64,000 nucleotides of DNA from Streptomyces marincola (GTDB lineage Bacteria; Actinomycetota; Actinomycetes; Streptomycetales; Streptomycetaceae). The stretch lies in assembly GCF_020410765.1 (NCBI RefSeq), contig NZ_CP084541.1, positions 987,001 to 1,051,000 on the forward strand, written 5' to 3'. The translations under genes were made by a program, and so were the position numbers. The stretch's first letter is position 1. The number at the start of each line of letters is the position of its first letter. Of the stretch, positions 36,901-44,500 are shown one piece after another. Under the pieces are notes generated by a model. It was given only the letters and a program-made list of their open reading frames with translations. It searched no databases and was not told the origin of the DNA.

Positions 36901-37709
36901 GGCGGTGGGCGACTGAGGGGTGGGACGTTCTTCAGGAGCGGGCGCTCCGCAACTGGCTGCTGGACCGGATGGAGTCGCGGGGGCTGTGGTTCCAGGACGA
37001 GCAACCGACGATCCTGACCAAGGAGCAGCTGACCTCGGCGCTGGCCCTCGACGAGGATTTCGTTTCCGTCGCCGAGCTGTATGCCCCGCGCAAGGAGCTG
37101 GGGACCGTCGTCAGCGACCTGTTGGCAGACGAGCACGTGCCGTTCCTCGCCGCCCTGCGCTACAAGCCCGCGGGGATGAAGAAGCGCGCCGACTGGGAGC
37201 ACGTGTGGCAGCTCCAGCGCGAAGAGGACGCCGCGCCGGATGAACCGGCGAAGCGGAAGATCCGGGACTCGATCCCCGTTCCCCCGAAGTACACCTCCGC
37301 CGACTTCCTCAAGCCGTCGTACTGGCGGGCGCGCGGAAAGCTCGATGTGCCCAAGGAGCGGTTCATCTCGTACGCGACCAGGGCGATCAGTGGAGTGCCG
37401 GAACTCTTCGGCTGGGCCGGGTGGGACCACCGGGAGCAGGCCCAGGCACTCGCCACCTACTTCACCAACCACGATGAGCTGTCCGCCGAGGAGATGACCC
37501 CGCTCCTCGCCGGTCTGCTCGAACTGCAACCGTGGCTCGGCCAGTGGCACGACGAGTTCGATCCGCTGTACGGCGGCTCCCCGGCCGCGTTCTTCCAGGG
37601 CTACCGCACCAGCGAACAGGGCAAGCACGGGCTGACCGACGACGATCTGCGCGCCTGGCGTCCCGCGCCCGCCGCCCGCCGGGGCCGGAAAAAGGCCGGT
37701 GATTCCTGA
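33942..37709 (+). CDS. pglX: BREX type 2 adenine-specific DNA methyltransferase PglX
   Basis: 1255-aa N6-adenine methyltransferase. SAM motif I is DPTCGSGHFVLG (from residue 284) and catalytic motif IV is NPPY (429-432, in VVGNPPYITVKD). In BREX it marks host DNA and is needed for phage exclusion; in type 2 (Pgl) its methylation is linked to abortive or growth-limiting behaviour together with PglW, PglY and PglZ. GTG start 5 nt after the pglW stop region with a GGGAG site. From about 34970 to 36700 (residues about 343-920) base composition drops from about 70% to roughly 50% GC, a sign of an exchanged specificity domain. A G6 tract lies at 36739-36744. Confidence 0.94.
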   Translation: MIDRKALLTDLIKQVKAAEADLGQQVADGEALLKPLRTEFGELKDAGAWSPWLEEKLAEVPEERADRLRAAEAVAGRLRAEYDTAFKLGRTGATWSAWLGERVTQVAVAWVLGTVFVRFCEDNRLIPEPFLAGAEEERRDLAEARYAQYVEVDPDPTYRGWLEQAFDEIGAGQAGKLLFDRRHNPLYQIPLSHDGARALVQFWRERREDGSLVHDFTDPLNEDGTEGWDTRFLGDLYQDLSESARKTYALLQTPEFVEEFILDRTMNPVVREMGDRFGELKMIDPTCGSGHFVLGAFRRMVRLFAERRPGQDLHERVRMALDAVHGVDINPFAVAIARFRLLLAGMAAANVRTLAHANRYDWPIHMAVGDSLITDRQTEIGVRNTTGQGELEFATHQSDEATEFTYSTENTHEHAGILTPGRYDIVVGNPPYITVKDSRLNKLYRKLYKSCSGSYALSVPFAERFFQLAKGATLDGTPYGMVGQITANSFMKREFGTKLIEEFFAHKVELTEVVDTSGAYVPGHGTPTVILIGRRRSGAARESTVRTVRSVRGEPTVPDDPARGLVWHAISHQIDLPGSKSAWVSVDDLDRTRYFNRQPWVLADGGLEMIETLNKSAKCKLAAITEVIGAGAVTREDDVYMIGRAALERLRVEPEHQRFLVEGTEVRDYSLKDPVLALWPYSETTLRPHASTSTERILWPYRARLRSRVAFGKNQIERGLNWFEYSMFFRSRFNSAMSLAFPFVATHNHFFLNQTQKVFIRTAPTIILRGNAGTEDYLELLGALNSSTACFWLKQVSHNKGSTIDTRGARQSTVPFEDFYEFTGTKLGEFPIPFGITSELPAQMQDLALELADSAPQHITRSTPPLAMKLKEAHSRWEKVRAKLIALQEEADWQFYRLYRLLDVDLCVTTEKTPDIALGQRAFEIVLARRVARGEASDEWFKRHGSTPITEIPEHWPDAYKEVVQKRIDAIESNRAIGMIERPEYKRRWATEGWDVLQERALRNWLLDRMESRGLWFQDEQPTILTKEQLTSALALDEDFVSVAELYAPRKELGTVVSDLLADEHVPFLAALRYKPAGMKKRADWEHVWQLQREEDAAPDEPAKRKIRDSIPVPPKYTSADFLKPSYWRARGKLDVPKERFISYATRAISGVPELFGWAGWDHREQAQALATYFTNHDELSAEEMTPLLAGLLELQPWLGQWHDEFDPLYGGSPAAFFQGYRTSEQGKHGLTDDDLRAWRPAPAARRGRKKAGDS
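34970..36700 (+). other. Low-GC mosaic segment of pglX (target-recognition region)
   Basis: Inside an otherwise GC-rich gene this stretch uses many A/T-ending codons; for example, the row starting at 36061 is about 45% GC. It begins between motifs I and IV and ends before the conserved C-terminal part. It fits horizontal replacement of the DNA-recognition domain. Boundaries are by eye. Confidence 0.7.
36739..36744 (+). repeat. G6 tract in pglX
   Basis: GAGGGGGGAAG within codons 933-935 (Arg-Gly-Glu). A one-base slip would frameshift the last quarter of PglX. Phase variation of pglX by a G tract is known in S. coelicolor. Confidence 0.4.
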
Positions 37710-37720
37710 CCGCTCCGGCC
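37694..37720. terminator. Hairpin between convergent pglX and HATPase genes
   Basis: GGCCGG (37694-37699) pairs with CCGGCC (37715-37720) across the pglX stop. Stem is short; weak call. Confidence 0.3.
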
Positions 37721-37732
37721 CAGCATGTCGGC

Positions 37733-38446
37733 TCACCCCGGAGGGAAACGCGGCCGCGACGGCCGGTCCACCGTTGCCCTCCGGGAGGCCGCGTGTGGCT
37801 CGGCGCGGCAGTCGCGTTGGGGAGTTTCCGGTTGCGGAGGGTTCCGGACGGTGAGGGGTTCGATCGCCGGAAGCCTGAGCGAGGTGCCGTCCTCCAGACC
37901 GAGGAGGATGGCGAGACCTCCGGTGGCATAAGGCTCGCCGCGCACGGTACGGATCGCGCGCCACTCGCCCCGGACCCGCACGGCCTGGCCGACGCTCACG
38001 GCCGCAGCAGCCATGATGGTGGTCGGGGCAGGCGGTGCGAGGCCGGGAACCTTGAGTTCGGCCCACACGCGCTTCCCCAAGCCGTCCGTGAAGTTTTCGA
38101 AGCCCCACGAGTGCGCGATGGCTTCCACCAGAAGTAGTCCGCGCCCGCCGGTGTCCTTGTCCGTGGGAGTGCGGATCGTCGGTACCCCGGGGCCCGTATC
38201 GCTCACTTCGAGCAGCAGCATTCCCTCATCGGCCGAGAGAACGATCCGGATCTCGATCCGGCCCTCGGGCACGTCGGTCGCACGCAGGGCGTTGGTGACC
38301 AGCTCGGACAACACCAACTCCGCGTCTCCGATGCCCTCGTCATCCGCTTCCGCCCCGGCGAGCGACGCGCGTAGCAGCGCGCGGGCCCTACCAGTGCTCT
38401 GACGGCATGCGGACAGCTTGAGGGTGACTTCGTCCAGTGCGGCCAT
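37733..38446 (-). CDS. HATPase (RsbW-like anti-sigma-type) protein with extra C-terminal domain
   Basis: 237-aa protein. The N-terminal 145 residues are a HATPase_c_2 fold: N-box ELVLSELVTNALRA, G1 box VSDTGPGVP and G2 box GGRGLLLVEAIAHSWG. About 90 further residues follow (VSVGQAVRVRGEWRAIRTVRGE..., GLEDGTSLRLPAIEPL), forming a small beta domain I do not recognise. Such proteins are abundant in Streptomyces and many have no known sigma partner. It is divergent from the XRE/DUF397 pair, a grouping seen around whiJ/abaA-like loci. ATG 38446 follows GGGAG; the longer upstream frame overlaps the XRE promoter and was rejected. Confidence 0.82.
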   Translation of the reverse strand: MAALDEVTLKLSACRQSTGRARALLRASLAGAEADDEGIGDAELVLSELVTNALRATDVPEGRIEIRIVLSADEGMLLLEVSDTGPGVPTIRTPTDKDTGGRGLLLVEAIAHSWGFENFTDGLGKRVWAELKVPGLAPPAPTTIMAAAAVSVGQAVRVRGEWRAIRTVRGEPYATGGLAILLGLEDGTSLRLPAIEPLTVRNPPQPETPQRDCRAEPHAASRRATVDRPSRPRFPPG

Positions 38447-38540
38447 GACAGCTCCCGCCGGTCGGCATTCGACGTTCCTCGGCACGCAGGTCGGTTGGCC
38501 TGCGGCGTCGAAACCGCGGAAGCAGCTTGTACACGGATGA

Positions 38541-38569
38541 TGCCTTTCCGCAACGTTGCCGACTAGGAT
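38541..38569 (+). promoter_or_regulatory. Promoter of the XRE-DUF397 pair
   Basis: -10 TAGGAT (38564-38569), 17-nt spacer, weak -35 TGCCTT (38541-38546). A transcription start near 38576 argues against translation starts upstream of it. Confidence 0.45.
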
Positions 38570-38639
38570 GGGGGCAAACTTCCCTCCTGTGAGTGAACCG
38601 CCGCCTGTGGAAGACGCGGACTCTGCTACTGGTGTGGCT

Positions 38640-39524
38640 ATGCGCCCGAAGACCACCAGTCCTACGCCGTCCACTGTCCTGGGCCGCCAACTCGGCGATG
38701 AGTTGAGAGGCTTCCGTGAGTCGGCCGGCCTGACCACGGCACAGGCCGCCGTCGCCCTGGACTGCACCAAAGGCAAGATCAGCCGGATCGAGAATGGACG
38801 CGTCGCGGTGCGACTCCCGGATCTGACGGCGATGCTCCACGCCTACGGGGTGAGAGAACCGGAGACTCTCGACCGGCTGGCCGCCCTCTCCAAAAAGGCC
38901 AACCGCCGTCGTAGGCAGGGCTGGTGGAGTCAGTACGGTTCAGTCCTCGCCGACACCTACCGCGACTACATCGGCCTCGAAGCCGTGGCGACCTCCATCC
39001 GCACCTTTCAAGCTCAGCTGGTTCCGGGGCTCTTGCAGACCCCGGAGTACATCAGGGCGGTGACCGTGGCCTCACGGCAGTGGCGAACCGCCGATGAGAT
39101 CGAGCAGTTCGTACAGGTCCGGCTCGCCAGGCAACAACGCCTCACCGATGAGCCGCCCCTCCAGCTGTGGGCAGTCCTCTCCGAAGCAGTGCTCCTTCAA
39201 CAAGTGGGCGGCGCCGAGGTCATGCGTGGCCAACTACGGCATCTGATCGAGGCATCGGACAGCCCCAACGTCACGGTGCAAATCCTGCCGTTCTCGTGTG
39301 GCGCGCATGCCAGCATGTTCGGGCCCTACGTGGTGCTGGGCTTCCCGGAATCGGGGGCGCTCGATGTTGTGCTCGCGGACAATCCGACGGGATCCACATG
39401 GCTGGAACAGCCGACTCAAGTCAATCGTTACCATGAGTTGTTCGACGCGGCGCGAACGTCGGCCCTGACGCCGACGGAGTCCCGGACGCTCATCCATCGC
39501 AGGGCAAAGGAGCATGAGGCATGA
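38640..39524 (+). CDS. XRE-family regulator with DUF5753 domain
   Basis: 294-aa WhiJ-like protein. Helix-turn-helix at about residues 15-70 (LTTAQAAVALDCTKGKISRIENG, core CTKGKISRIE), then a DUF5753 domain (about 95-275; TFQAQLVPGLLQTPEYIRAV, VTVQILPFSCGAH). It is translationally coupled to the DUF397 gene by ATGA. Such pairs act in development and secondary metabolism in Streptomyces, and some have been proposed to behave like toxin-antitoxin pairs. Start is uncertain: ATG 38640 lacks a good ribosome site and GTG 38589 is an alternative. Confidence 0.88.
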   Translation: MRPKTTSPTPSTVLGRQLGDELRGFRESAGLTTAQAAVALDCTKGKISRIENGRVAVRLPDLTAMLHAYGVREPETLDRLAALSKKANRRRRQGWWSQYGSVLADTYRDYIGLEAVATSIRTFQAQLVPGLLQTPEYIRAVTVASRQWRTADEIEQFVQVRLARQQRLTDEPPLQLWAVLSEAVLLQQVGGAEVMRGQLRHLIEASDSPNVTVQILPFSCGAHASMFGPYVVLGFPESGALDVVLADNPTGSTWLEQPTQVNRYHELFDAARTSALTPTESRTLIHRRAKEHEA

Positions 39525-39712
39525 GCCGCGCATCCCAACTACCGCAAGGCACATGGCGTCGCAGCACCTACAGCGGCGGCAATAACGAATGCGTCGAGGT
39601 GGCGGTGCAGGCGGGGGGCCGCATACCCGTGCGGGACAGCAAGCGGCCCGCGGGGCCGGTGGTCGTGTTCGGCGCGGAGACGTGGGACACGTTCCTCGCC
39701 TCGCTGCGCTGA
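39521..39712 (+). CDS. DUF397 small protein
   Basis: 63-aa BldB/AbaA-type DUF397 protein with the family hallmarks WRRSTYSGGNNECVEVA, VPVRDSK (here IPVRDSKRPAGP) and a C-terminal TWDTFLASLR. Always found next to DUF5753 XRE regulators and thought to bind or modulate them. Overlaps its partner by 4 bp. Confidence 0.93.
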   Translation: MSRASQLPQGTWRRSTYSGGNNECVEVAVQAGGRIPVRDSKRPAGPVVVFGAETWDTFLASLR

Positions 39713-39796
39713 GGGGTCGGCGGCGCGACCGGCCGGCGCCTCGAAGGGCCACGCGCGGCTGTTCTCAGCGCGCAGCCATCCGGACCCGCGCCGCCT

Positions 39797-39819
39797 GCGG
39801 TGCTACTGGGTAGCACCGC
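39797..39819. promoter_or_regulatory. Inverted-repeat operator of the toxin-antitoxin operon
   Basis: GCGGTGCTAC (39797-39806) and GTAGCACCGC (39810-39819) are perfect 10-bp half-sites around TGG. The site covers the -35 position of the antitoxin promoter, as expected for conditional autorepression by a Phd/YefM-toxin complex. Confidence 0.65.
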
Positions 39820-39833
39820 GCGGCGCGGGCCGA

Positions 39834-39839
39834 TACGGT
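39834..39839 (+). promoter_or_regulatory. -10 box of the toxin-antitoxin operon (leaderless)
   Basis: TACGGT ends 6 nt before the ATG at 39846, with the operator at the -35 position 17 nt upstream. Transcription would start at the A of the start codon. Confidence 0.45.
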
Positions 39840-39845
39840 GGGGTT

Positions 39846-40115
39846 ATGAGTGGGCAGCCCGAGATCACGCAACGCGATCTCCGTAGTAGGTCGAAAGAGA
39901 TCATGGATGCCGTGCAGGCGGGTCAGTCGTTCACCGTGACCCGGGACGGGCACCGCATCGGTGAGCTGATCCCACTCCGGCGCCGGCGCCGGTTCGTGTC
40001 CCGGGCCGAGTTCGCCGCCATGTCCCGCGGCGCTCCCGGCCTCTCGCTCGACGCGTTCCGTGACGACCAGAATGCCACGGCAGAGCGGGAGGCCGACGAC
40101 CCCTATGCCCGCTGA
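39846..40115 (+). CDS. Phd/YefM-family antitoxin
   Basis: 89-aa antitoxin. The N-terminal DNA-binding fold of the family is clear: ITQRDLRSRSKEIMDAVQAGQSFTVTRDGHRIGELIP. The Arg-rich hinge RRRRRFVSRAEF and acidic tail would wrap the toxin. It overlaps the downstream PIN toxin by 11 bp. It neutralises the VapC-like RNase and represses the operon. Confidence 0.9.
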   Translation: MSGQPEITQRDLRSRSKEIMDAVQAGQSFTVTRDGHRIGELIPLRRRRRFVSRAEFAAMSRGAPGLSLDAFRDDQNATAEREADDPYAR

Positions 40116-40569
40116 CGCGCCCACCGGGCAGCGCCAGGGCCTGCTCGACACCAACATCATGATCCTCCGCAAGTGGCTCGACCCCGCGGAGCTGCCCGAC
40201 GAGATGGCGATCAGCTCGCTCACGCTCGCCGAGCTGTCCGCCGGACCGCACGAGGTGCGACGGAACGACGAGCAGGACGCGTACGACGAGCACGCCGAAC
40301 GGGCGCGGCGACTCGACGTGCTGCAACGCGCGGAGAACGAGTTCGACCCGATCCCCTTCGGTGCCGAGGCCGCCCGCGTCTACGGGCGCGTGTGCGCCGG
40401 CGTGATCGCCGCCGGGCGCGAGCCGCGGCGGCGTGTGGTGGACCTGATGATCGCGGCCGTGGCCATCGCCGAGGACCTACCGCTGTACACAACGAACCCC
40501 GCCGATTTCGCCGGATTGGACGACCTCCTTACGGTAGTTCCGGTGACCCGCCCGGCCACCGCCCCCTGA
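40105..40569 (+). CDS. VapC-type PIN-domain toxin RNase
   Basis: 154-aa PIN nuclease with the acidic active-site set visible: Asp in GLLDTNIMI, Glu in SLTLAELSAG, Asp in RRVVDLMIAAVAI and Asp in TTNPADFAGL. PIN toxins of this group cleave tRNA or rRNA and stop translation. ATG 40105 lies inside the antitoxin gene. The stop is only 22 nt upstream of pglY, so BREX genes pglYZ are probably transcribed from the toxin-antitoxin promoter. Confidence 0.9.
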   Translation: MPADAPTGQRQGLLDTNIMILRKWLDPAELPDEMAISSLTLAELSAGPHEVRRNDEQDAYDEHAERARRLDVLQRAENEFDPIPFGAEAARVYGRVCAGVIAAGREPRRRVVDLMIAAVAIAEDLPLYTTNPADFAGLDDLLTVVPVTRPATAP

Positions 40570-40591
40570 CGGGCGACAGACCGCAGACCGA

Positions 40592-43500
40592 ATGGACCAG
40601 CTGACCATGGCCACGCAAGGAGCACCGCAGGCGCCGCTCCTCCGGGACGTCATCGACATCAAGACGACGATCTCCACCTCCGACTACGTCCTCAAGCTCG
40701 CCGAGGCCGTGACCGAGGAGGGCGCCGCGCAGGCGGTGCGGGACTACGTCCTCACCGAGCGGCTGCTGGACAACTTCGACGAGGCGCTGAGCCTGATCAG
40801 GGCCGCGCTGGACGGCCGCACCTCGAAGGCCGCGTACCTGCACGGCTCGTTCGGTTCCGGTAAGTCGCACTTCATGGCCGTGCTGCACGCCTTGCTGCGT
40901 GGTGACACGGCAGTCCGCGGTCGGCAGGACTTCGATCCCGTCCTCGCCAGGCACGAGTGGCTGGGCACGGAGAACAAGCGTTTTCTGCTGGTGCCGTACC
41001 ACATGCTGGGTGCCAAGTCGCTGGAGCAGCGGGTGCTCGGCGATTACGTGCGGCATGTGAAGGCGCTGCACCCGGACGCGCCGACGCCGCAGGTGTACCG
41101 TACGGACGCGCTGTTCCAGGACATCCGGGCGTTGCGGGACCGGGTGGGCGACGAGCAGTTCATCGAGGGGCTGGGCGGGTCGGACGGCGAGGACGAGTGG
41201 GGCGACTCGTTCGCGTGGACACCGGAACTGCTGGACACCGCCCTGGCGGCGGAGGAGCTGGACGGCAGCGAGACCGAGCTGAACCTGCTGAATCCGGTCA
41301 CACCGGCGGAGCTGCGGGCCAAGCTGGTGCAGGAGGCGAGCGCGACCTGGTTCCCCGGGTTCACCCGGAACGCGGCGGAGGACGAACACGGGTTCATCTC
41401 ACTCGACGCCGGTCTCGCGGTGATCGCCGAGCATACGAGGTCACTCGGCTACGACGCGCTGATCCTGTTCATGGACGAGCTGATCCTGTGGCTCGCCAAC
41501 CGCATCCACGACCAGCGGTTCGTGTCCCGCGAGGCCGACAAGATCACGAATTTCGTCGAGGGCGCGGACTCCCGGCGCGCGGTGCCCGTGGTGTCGTTTA
41601 TCGCCAGGCAGCGCGACCTGCGGGAGCTGGTCGGTGAGGAGACCTCGGGGGCGGCCGAGACGGCCATCCAGGACAGCCTGAACCTGGCGTCCGGCCGGTT
41701 CGACAAGATCACGCTTGAGGACCGCAATCTGCCGCAGGTCGCGCACGCGCGCCTGCTGCGTCCCAAGGACGCCGGGGCGGCGGCGCAGCTCGAGGCCGCG
41801 TTCACCCGGATCAAAAGGGCAGGGCCGCACGTATGGGACGTGCTGCTCGGGTCCGACACGGGAACGACCGGAGCGGACGAGGACGCGTTCCGGCTGACGT
41901 ACCCGTTCTCCCCCGCCTTCATGGACACTCTCGTCCACATCTCCTCCGCGCTCCAGCGGTCGCGGACCGGCCTGAAGCTCATGGGCCAGCTGCTGGCGAA
42001 GCACCGCGACGACGCCAGGCTGGACCAGGTGATCCCGCTGGGCGACCTGTATCCGGTGATCGCGGACGGCGGCGACCGCCCGTTCGTCGACAGTCTGAAG
42101 GTCGAGTTCCAGGCCGCGGACAAGCTGTACCGCACGAAGTTGCGTCCCCACCTGCTGGCCACCTATGAGGTGACCGAGGAGGACATCGAACGGTTCCGCC
42201 ACCGGCAGTCCCCCGGCGATGACCAGGCGCTGCGACGCCGCTGCGAGGGGTTCATCGGCGACGACCGGCTGATCTGCACGCTGCTGCTGTCCGCGTTGGC
42301 GCCGAGTGTTCCCGCGCTGCGGGACCTGACCAACCGGCGGCTGAGCGCGCTGAACCACGGCGCGGTGCTGACCCCGATCCCCGGTGCCGAGGCCGGCGTC
42401 ATCAAGGCCAAGGTCGAGGACTGGGCGGCACGGTTCCCGGAAATCAAGCCGACCGGCACCGACGTCAACCCGGGCGTACGACTGGAACTCGCCGGTGTCG
42501 ATGTCGACTCGGTCATCGCCAACGCCAACGTGAACAACAGCCGCGCGAACCGGCGGTCCCTCGCCAAACGGCTCCTCGCGCAGGAGCTGGGCGTCGAGCT
42601 GATGGACCGGCTCTCCGCCGACGAGCTGCGGCACGTGTGGCGCGGCACCCACCGCAGCGCGGAAGTCGTCTTCGGCGAGATCGCCAACCCGGACGACCTG
42701 GCCGACCACGAGTTCTCCCCGAGCCAGGAGGGCCAGTGGCGGCTGCTGATCGGGCTGCCTTACCGGGAGGGCGAGTTCGGCTTCGCCGAGGACGGGCACC
42801 GGGTGCGCGGCTTCAGGGAGCGTGCCAGCGAACGGCCGAGGACGGTCGCGTGGATTCCGGCCCAGTTGTCCGCCGCACGCTTCCAGGACTTCCAGCGGCT
42901 CGTCGTCATCGACTACGCCCTCGCCGACCAGCGCCGTTTCGACACGGTGTACGCCCAGCACCTGAACGCGGACAACCGGGCACGCGCCCGGGCCTTGCTC
43001 GAGGGGCAGCGCGAGTCACTGATCCGCAAGGTGAAATCCGCGTTCCGGCAGGCGTACGGCTGCGCCGAGAAGAAGCCGAGCGATGTCGAGGTCGGGATCG
43101 AGCAGCACTTCGAGCCACTGCCCGAGGTGCCCGACCTGCGCGTGTCCATCGGGCAGTCGCTGCACGACGCCGTGCGGCACATCGCGGGCAAGCTGCTGGC
43201 CTTCCAGTACCCGGCGCACCCTGATTTCGACCCGGACGGCACCGGCACGGCCTACAAGCCGGGTGACGTGCGGACTGTGTTCGGGCACATCAGGGCCGCC
43301 GCCGAATCCGGCGACCGGCAGGCGGAGATTCCCGCCAAGGACCGGGCGGCGATGCGTCGCCTGGCGGTGCCGCTGAACATCGGACAGCAGAAGGAGGCGT
43401 ACTTCCGGCTCACCAGCCACTGGCCCGACCATTTCGCCCTCCAGGCCCGCAACGACGGACGGCCGGGCGACCTGAGCGTCGTCCAGCTGGCCTCCTGGCT

Positions 43501-44500
43501 GGACGAGCCACGCCCGATGGGACTCGACCCGCTGCTCGCCCACCTGGTCATCGCCGGCTGGGCCGAAATGGAGGACCGGGTGTGGGTGCGGGCCGGAGCC
43601 CTGCTCGACCCCTCCCCCGAGCCTGCCGCCGTGAAGCCCCAGGACGCGTTGCGGTCCCAGCCGTTGCCGGAGGAACCGGTGTGGCGGGAGGCGGGCCGCC
43701 GCTTCCAGGAGATTTTCGGTGAACAGCCGCCGGCCCTCCGACGCGGCCGGCTGGTCACCCAGTTCGCCCGGCAGATCGCGGAGAAGGCCAGGCGCTATCA
43801 GCCGCACACCGCCGATCTCGTCAAGGAGCTGGAGAAACGCGCGGCTGTCCTTGATCTGGACGGGGAGGACGAGTCGGGCCGGTTGTTCCTCGCCCGCCGG
43901 TCGCGGGACCTGCTCACCGAGTTGGCCGGCCTCGACCGAAGCACCTCCGGTGGTTCGTCCGCGGCCAAGCGTGTCATCACCGCCTTCGCCGACTTCGACC
44001 TCGGCGAGGCGTCCGCCAGCCGTTACGGCGCTTCCATCAAGCAGGCCGAGCCGGTGGCCGCCGCGCTCGCCGGCGGCGCCTGGGACATGCTCAAGCTCGC
44101 CTCCGGTTACGGACCCGAGGGCGAGGCGGTCCTGGCGGCGCTGCGCGGCGCGGCCGGCGTCGACCAGCGCACTACGGATCTCGGTGCGGCCCTGCGGGAG
44201 GCCAGGCGCGGAGTCGTCGCGGTCATCGAACGCAGCCGGGTGGTCACCGAGCCACCGCGGGCGGTTCCCGAGCCGAGACCCGCGGCGGTCACTTCCCCCG
44301 ACGCCATCAGCCTGGCCACCGACACGGCTCGCCCCCCGGTGTCGACCCGGCACCCGATTCCGGGCGGCTCGGCGCGACGCTCCGGCGGAGGACGGACCAC
44401 CGCGGCCCGTGCGGTCGCGGAACTTCGCGCCGAACTGGCCGCCCTCGCCGCTGCCGAGCCGGACGCCACCATCGAGATCAGCTGGCGGGTCGTCGAGTGA
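40592..44500 (+). CDS. pglY: BREX type 2 P-loop ATPase PglY (BrxC-like)
   Basis: 1302-aa AAA+-type ATPase of the BrxC/PglY family (DUF6079-like). Walker A is GSFGSGKS at residues 85-92; a Walker B-like LILFMDELILWLAN follows near 290. The rest is long and helical with a C-terminal Ala/Pro-rich linker. It is thought to form a large complex that assembles the BREX machinery. The GTGA overlap couples it to pglZ. The start at 40592 has a weak ribosome site; ATG 40607 is an alternative. No promoter was found in the 22-nt gap after the toxin gene. Confidence 0.93.
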   Translation: MDQLTMATQGAPQAPLLRDVIDIKTTISTSDYVLKLAEAVTEEGAAQAVRDYVLTERLLDNFDEALSLIRAALDGRTSKAAYLHGSFGSGKSHFMAVLHALLRGDTAVRGRQDFDPVLARHEWLGTENKRFLLVPYHMLGAKSLEQRVLGDYVRHVKALHPDAPTPQVYRTDALFQDIRALRDRVGDEQFIEGLGGSDGEDEWGDSFAWTPELLDTALAAEELDGSETELNLLNPVTPAELRAKLVQEASATWFPGFTRNAAEDEHGFISLDAGLAVIAEHTRSLGYDALILFMDELILWLANRIHDQRFVSREADKITNFVEGADSRRAVPVVSFIARQRDLRELVGEETSGAAETAIQDSLNLASGRFDKITLEDRNLPQVAHARLLRPKDAGAAAQLEAAFTRIKRAGPHVWDVLLGSDTGTTGADEDAFRLTYPFSPAFMDTLVHISSALQRSRTGLKLMGQLLAKHRDDARLDQVIPLGDLYPVIADGGDRPFVDSLKVEFQAADKLYRTKLRPHLLATYEVTEEDIERFRHRQSPGDDQALRRRCEGFIGDDRLICTLLLSALAPSVPALRDLTNRRLSALNHGAVLTPIPGAEAGVIKAKVEDWAARFPEIKPTGTDVNPGVRLELAGVDVDSVIANANVNNSRANRRSLAKRLLAQELGVELMDRLSADELRHVWRGTHRSAEVVFGEIANPDDLADHEFSPSQEGQWRLLIGLPYREGEFGFAEDGHRVRGFRERASERPRTVAWIPAQLSAARFQDFQRLVVIDYALADQRRFDTVYAQHLNADNRARARALLEGQRESLIRKVKSAFRQAYGCAEKKPSDVEVGIEQHFEPLPEVPDLRVSIGQSLHDAVRHIAGKLLAFQYPAHPDFDPDGTGTAYKPGDVRTVFGHIRAAAESGDRQAEIPAKDRAAMRRLAVPLNIGQQKEAYFRLTSHWPDHFALQARNDGRPGDLSVVQLASWLDEPRPMGLDPLLAHLVIAGWAEMEDRVWVRAGALLDPSPEPAAVKPQDALRSQPLPEEPVWREAGRRFQEIFGEQPPALRRGRLVTQFARQIAEKARRYQPHTADLVKELEKRAAVLDLDGEDESGRLFLARRSRDLLTELAGLDRSTSGGSSAAKRVITAFADFDLGEASASRYGASIKQAEPVAAALAGGAWDMLKLASGYGPEGEAVLAALRGAAGVDQRTTDLGAALREARRGVVAVIERSRVVTEPPRAVPEPRPAAVTSPDAISLATDTARPPVSTRHPIPGGSARRSGGGRTTAARAVAELRAELAALAAAEPDATIEISWRVVE

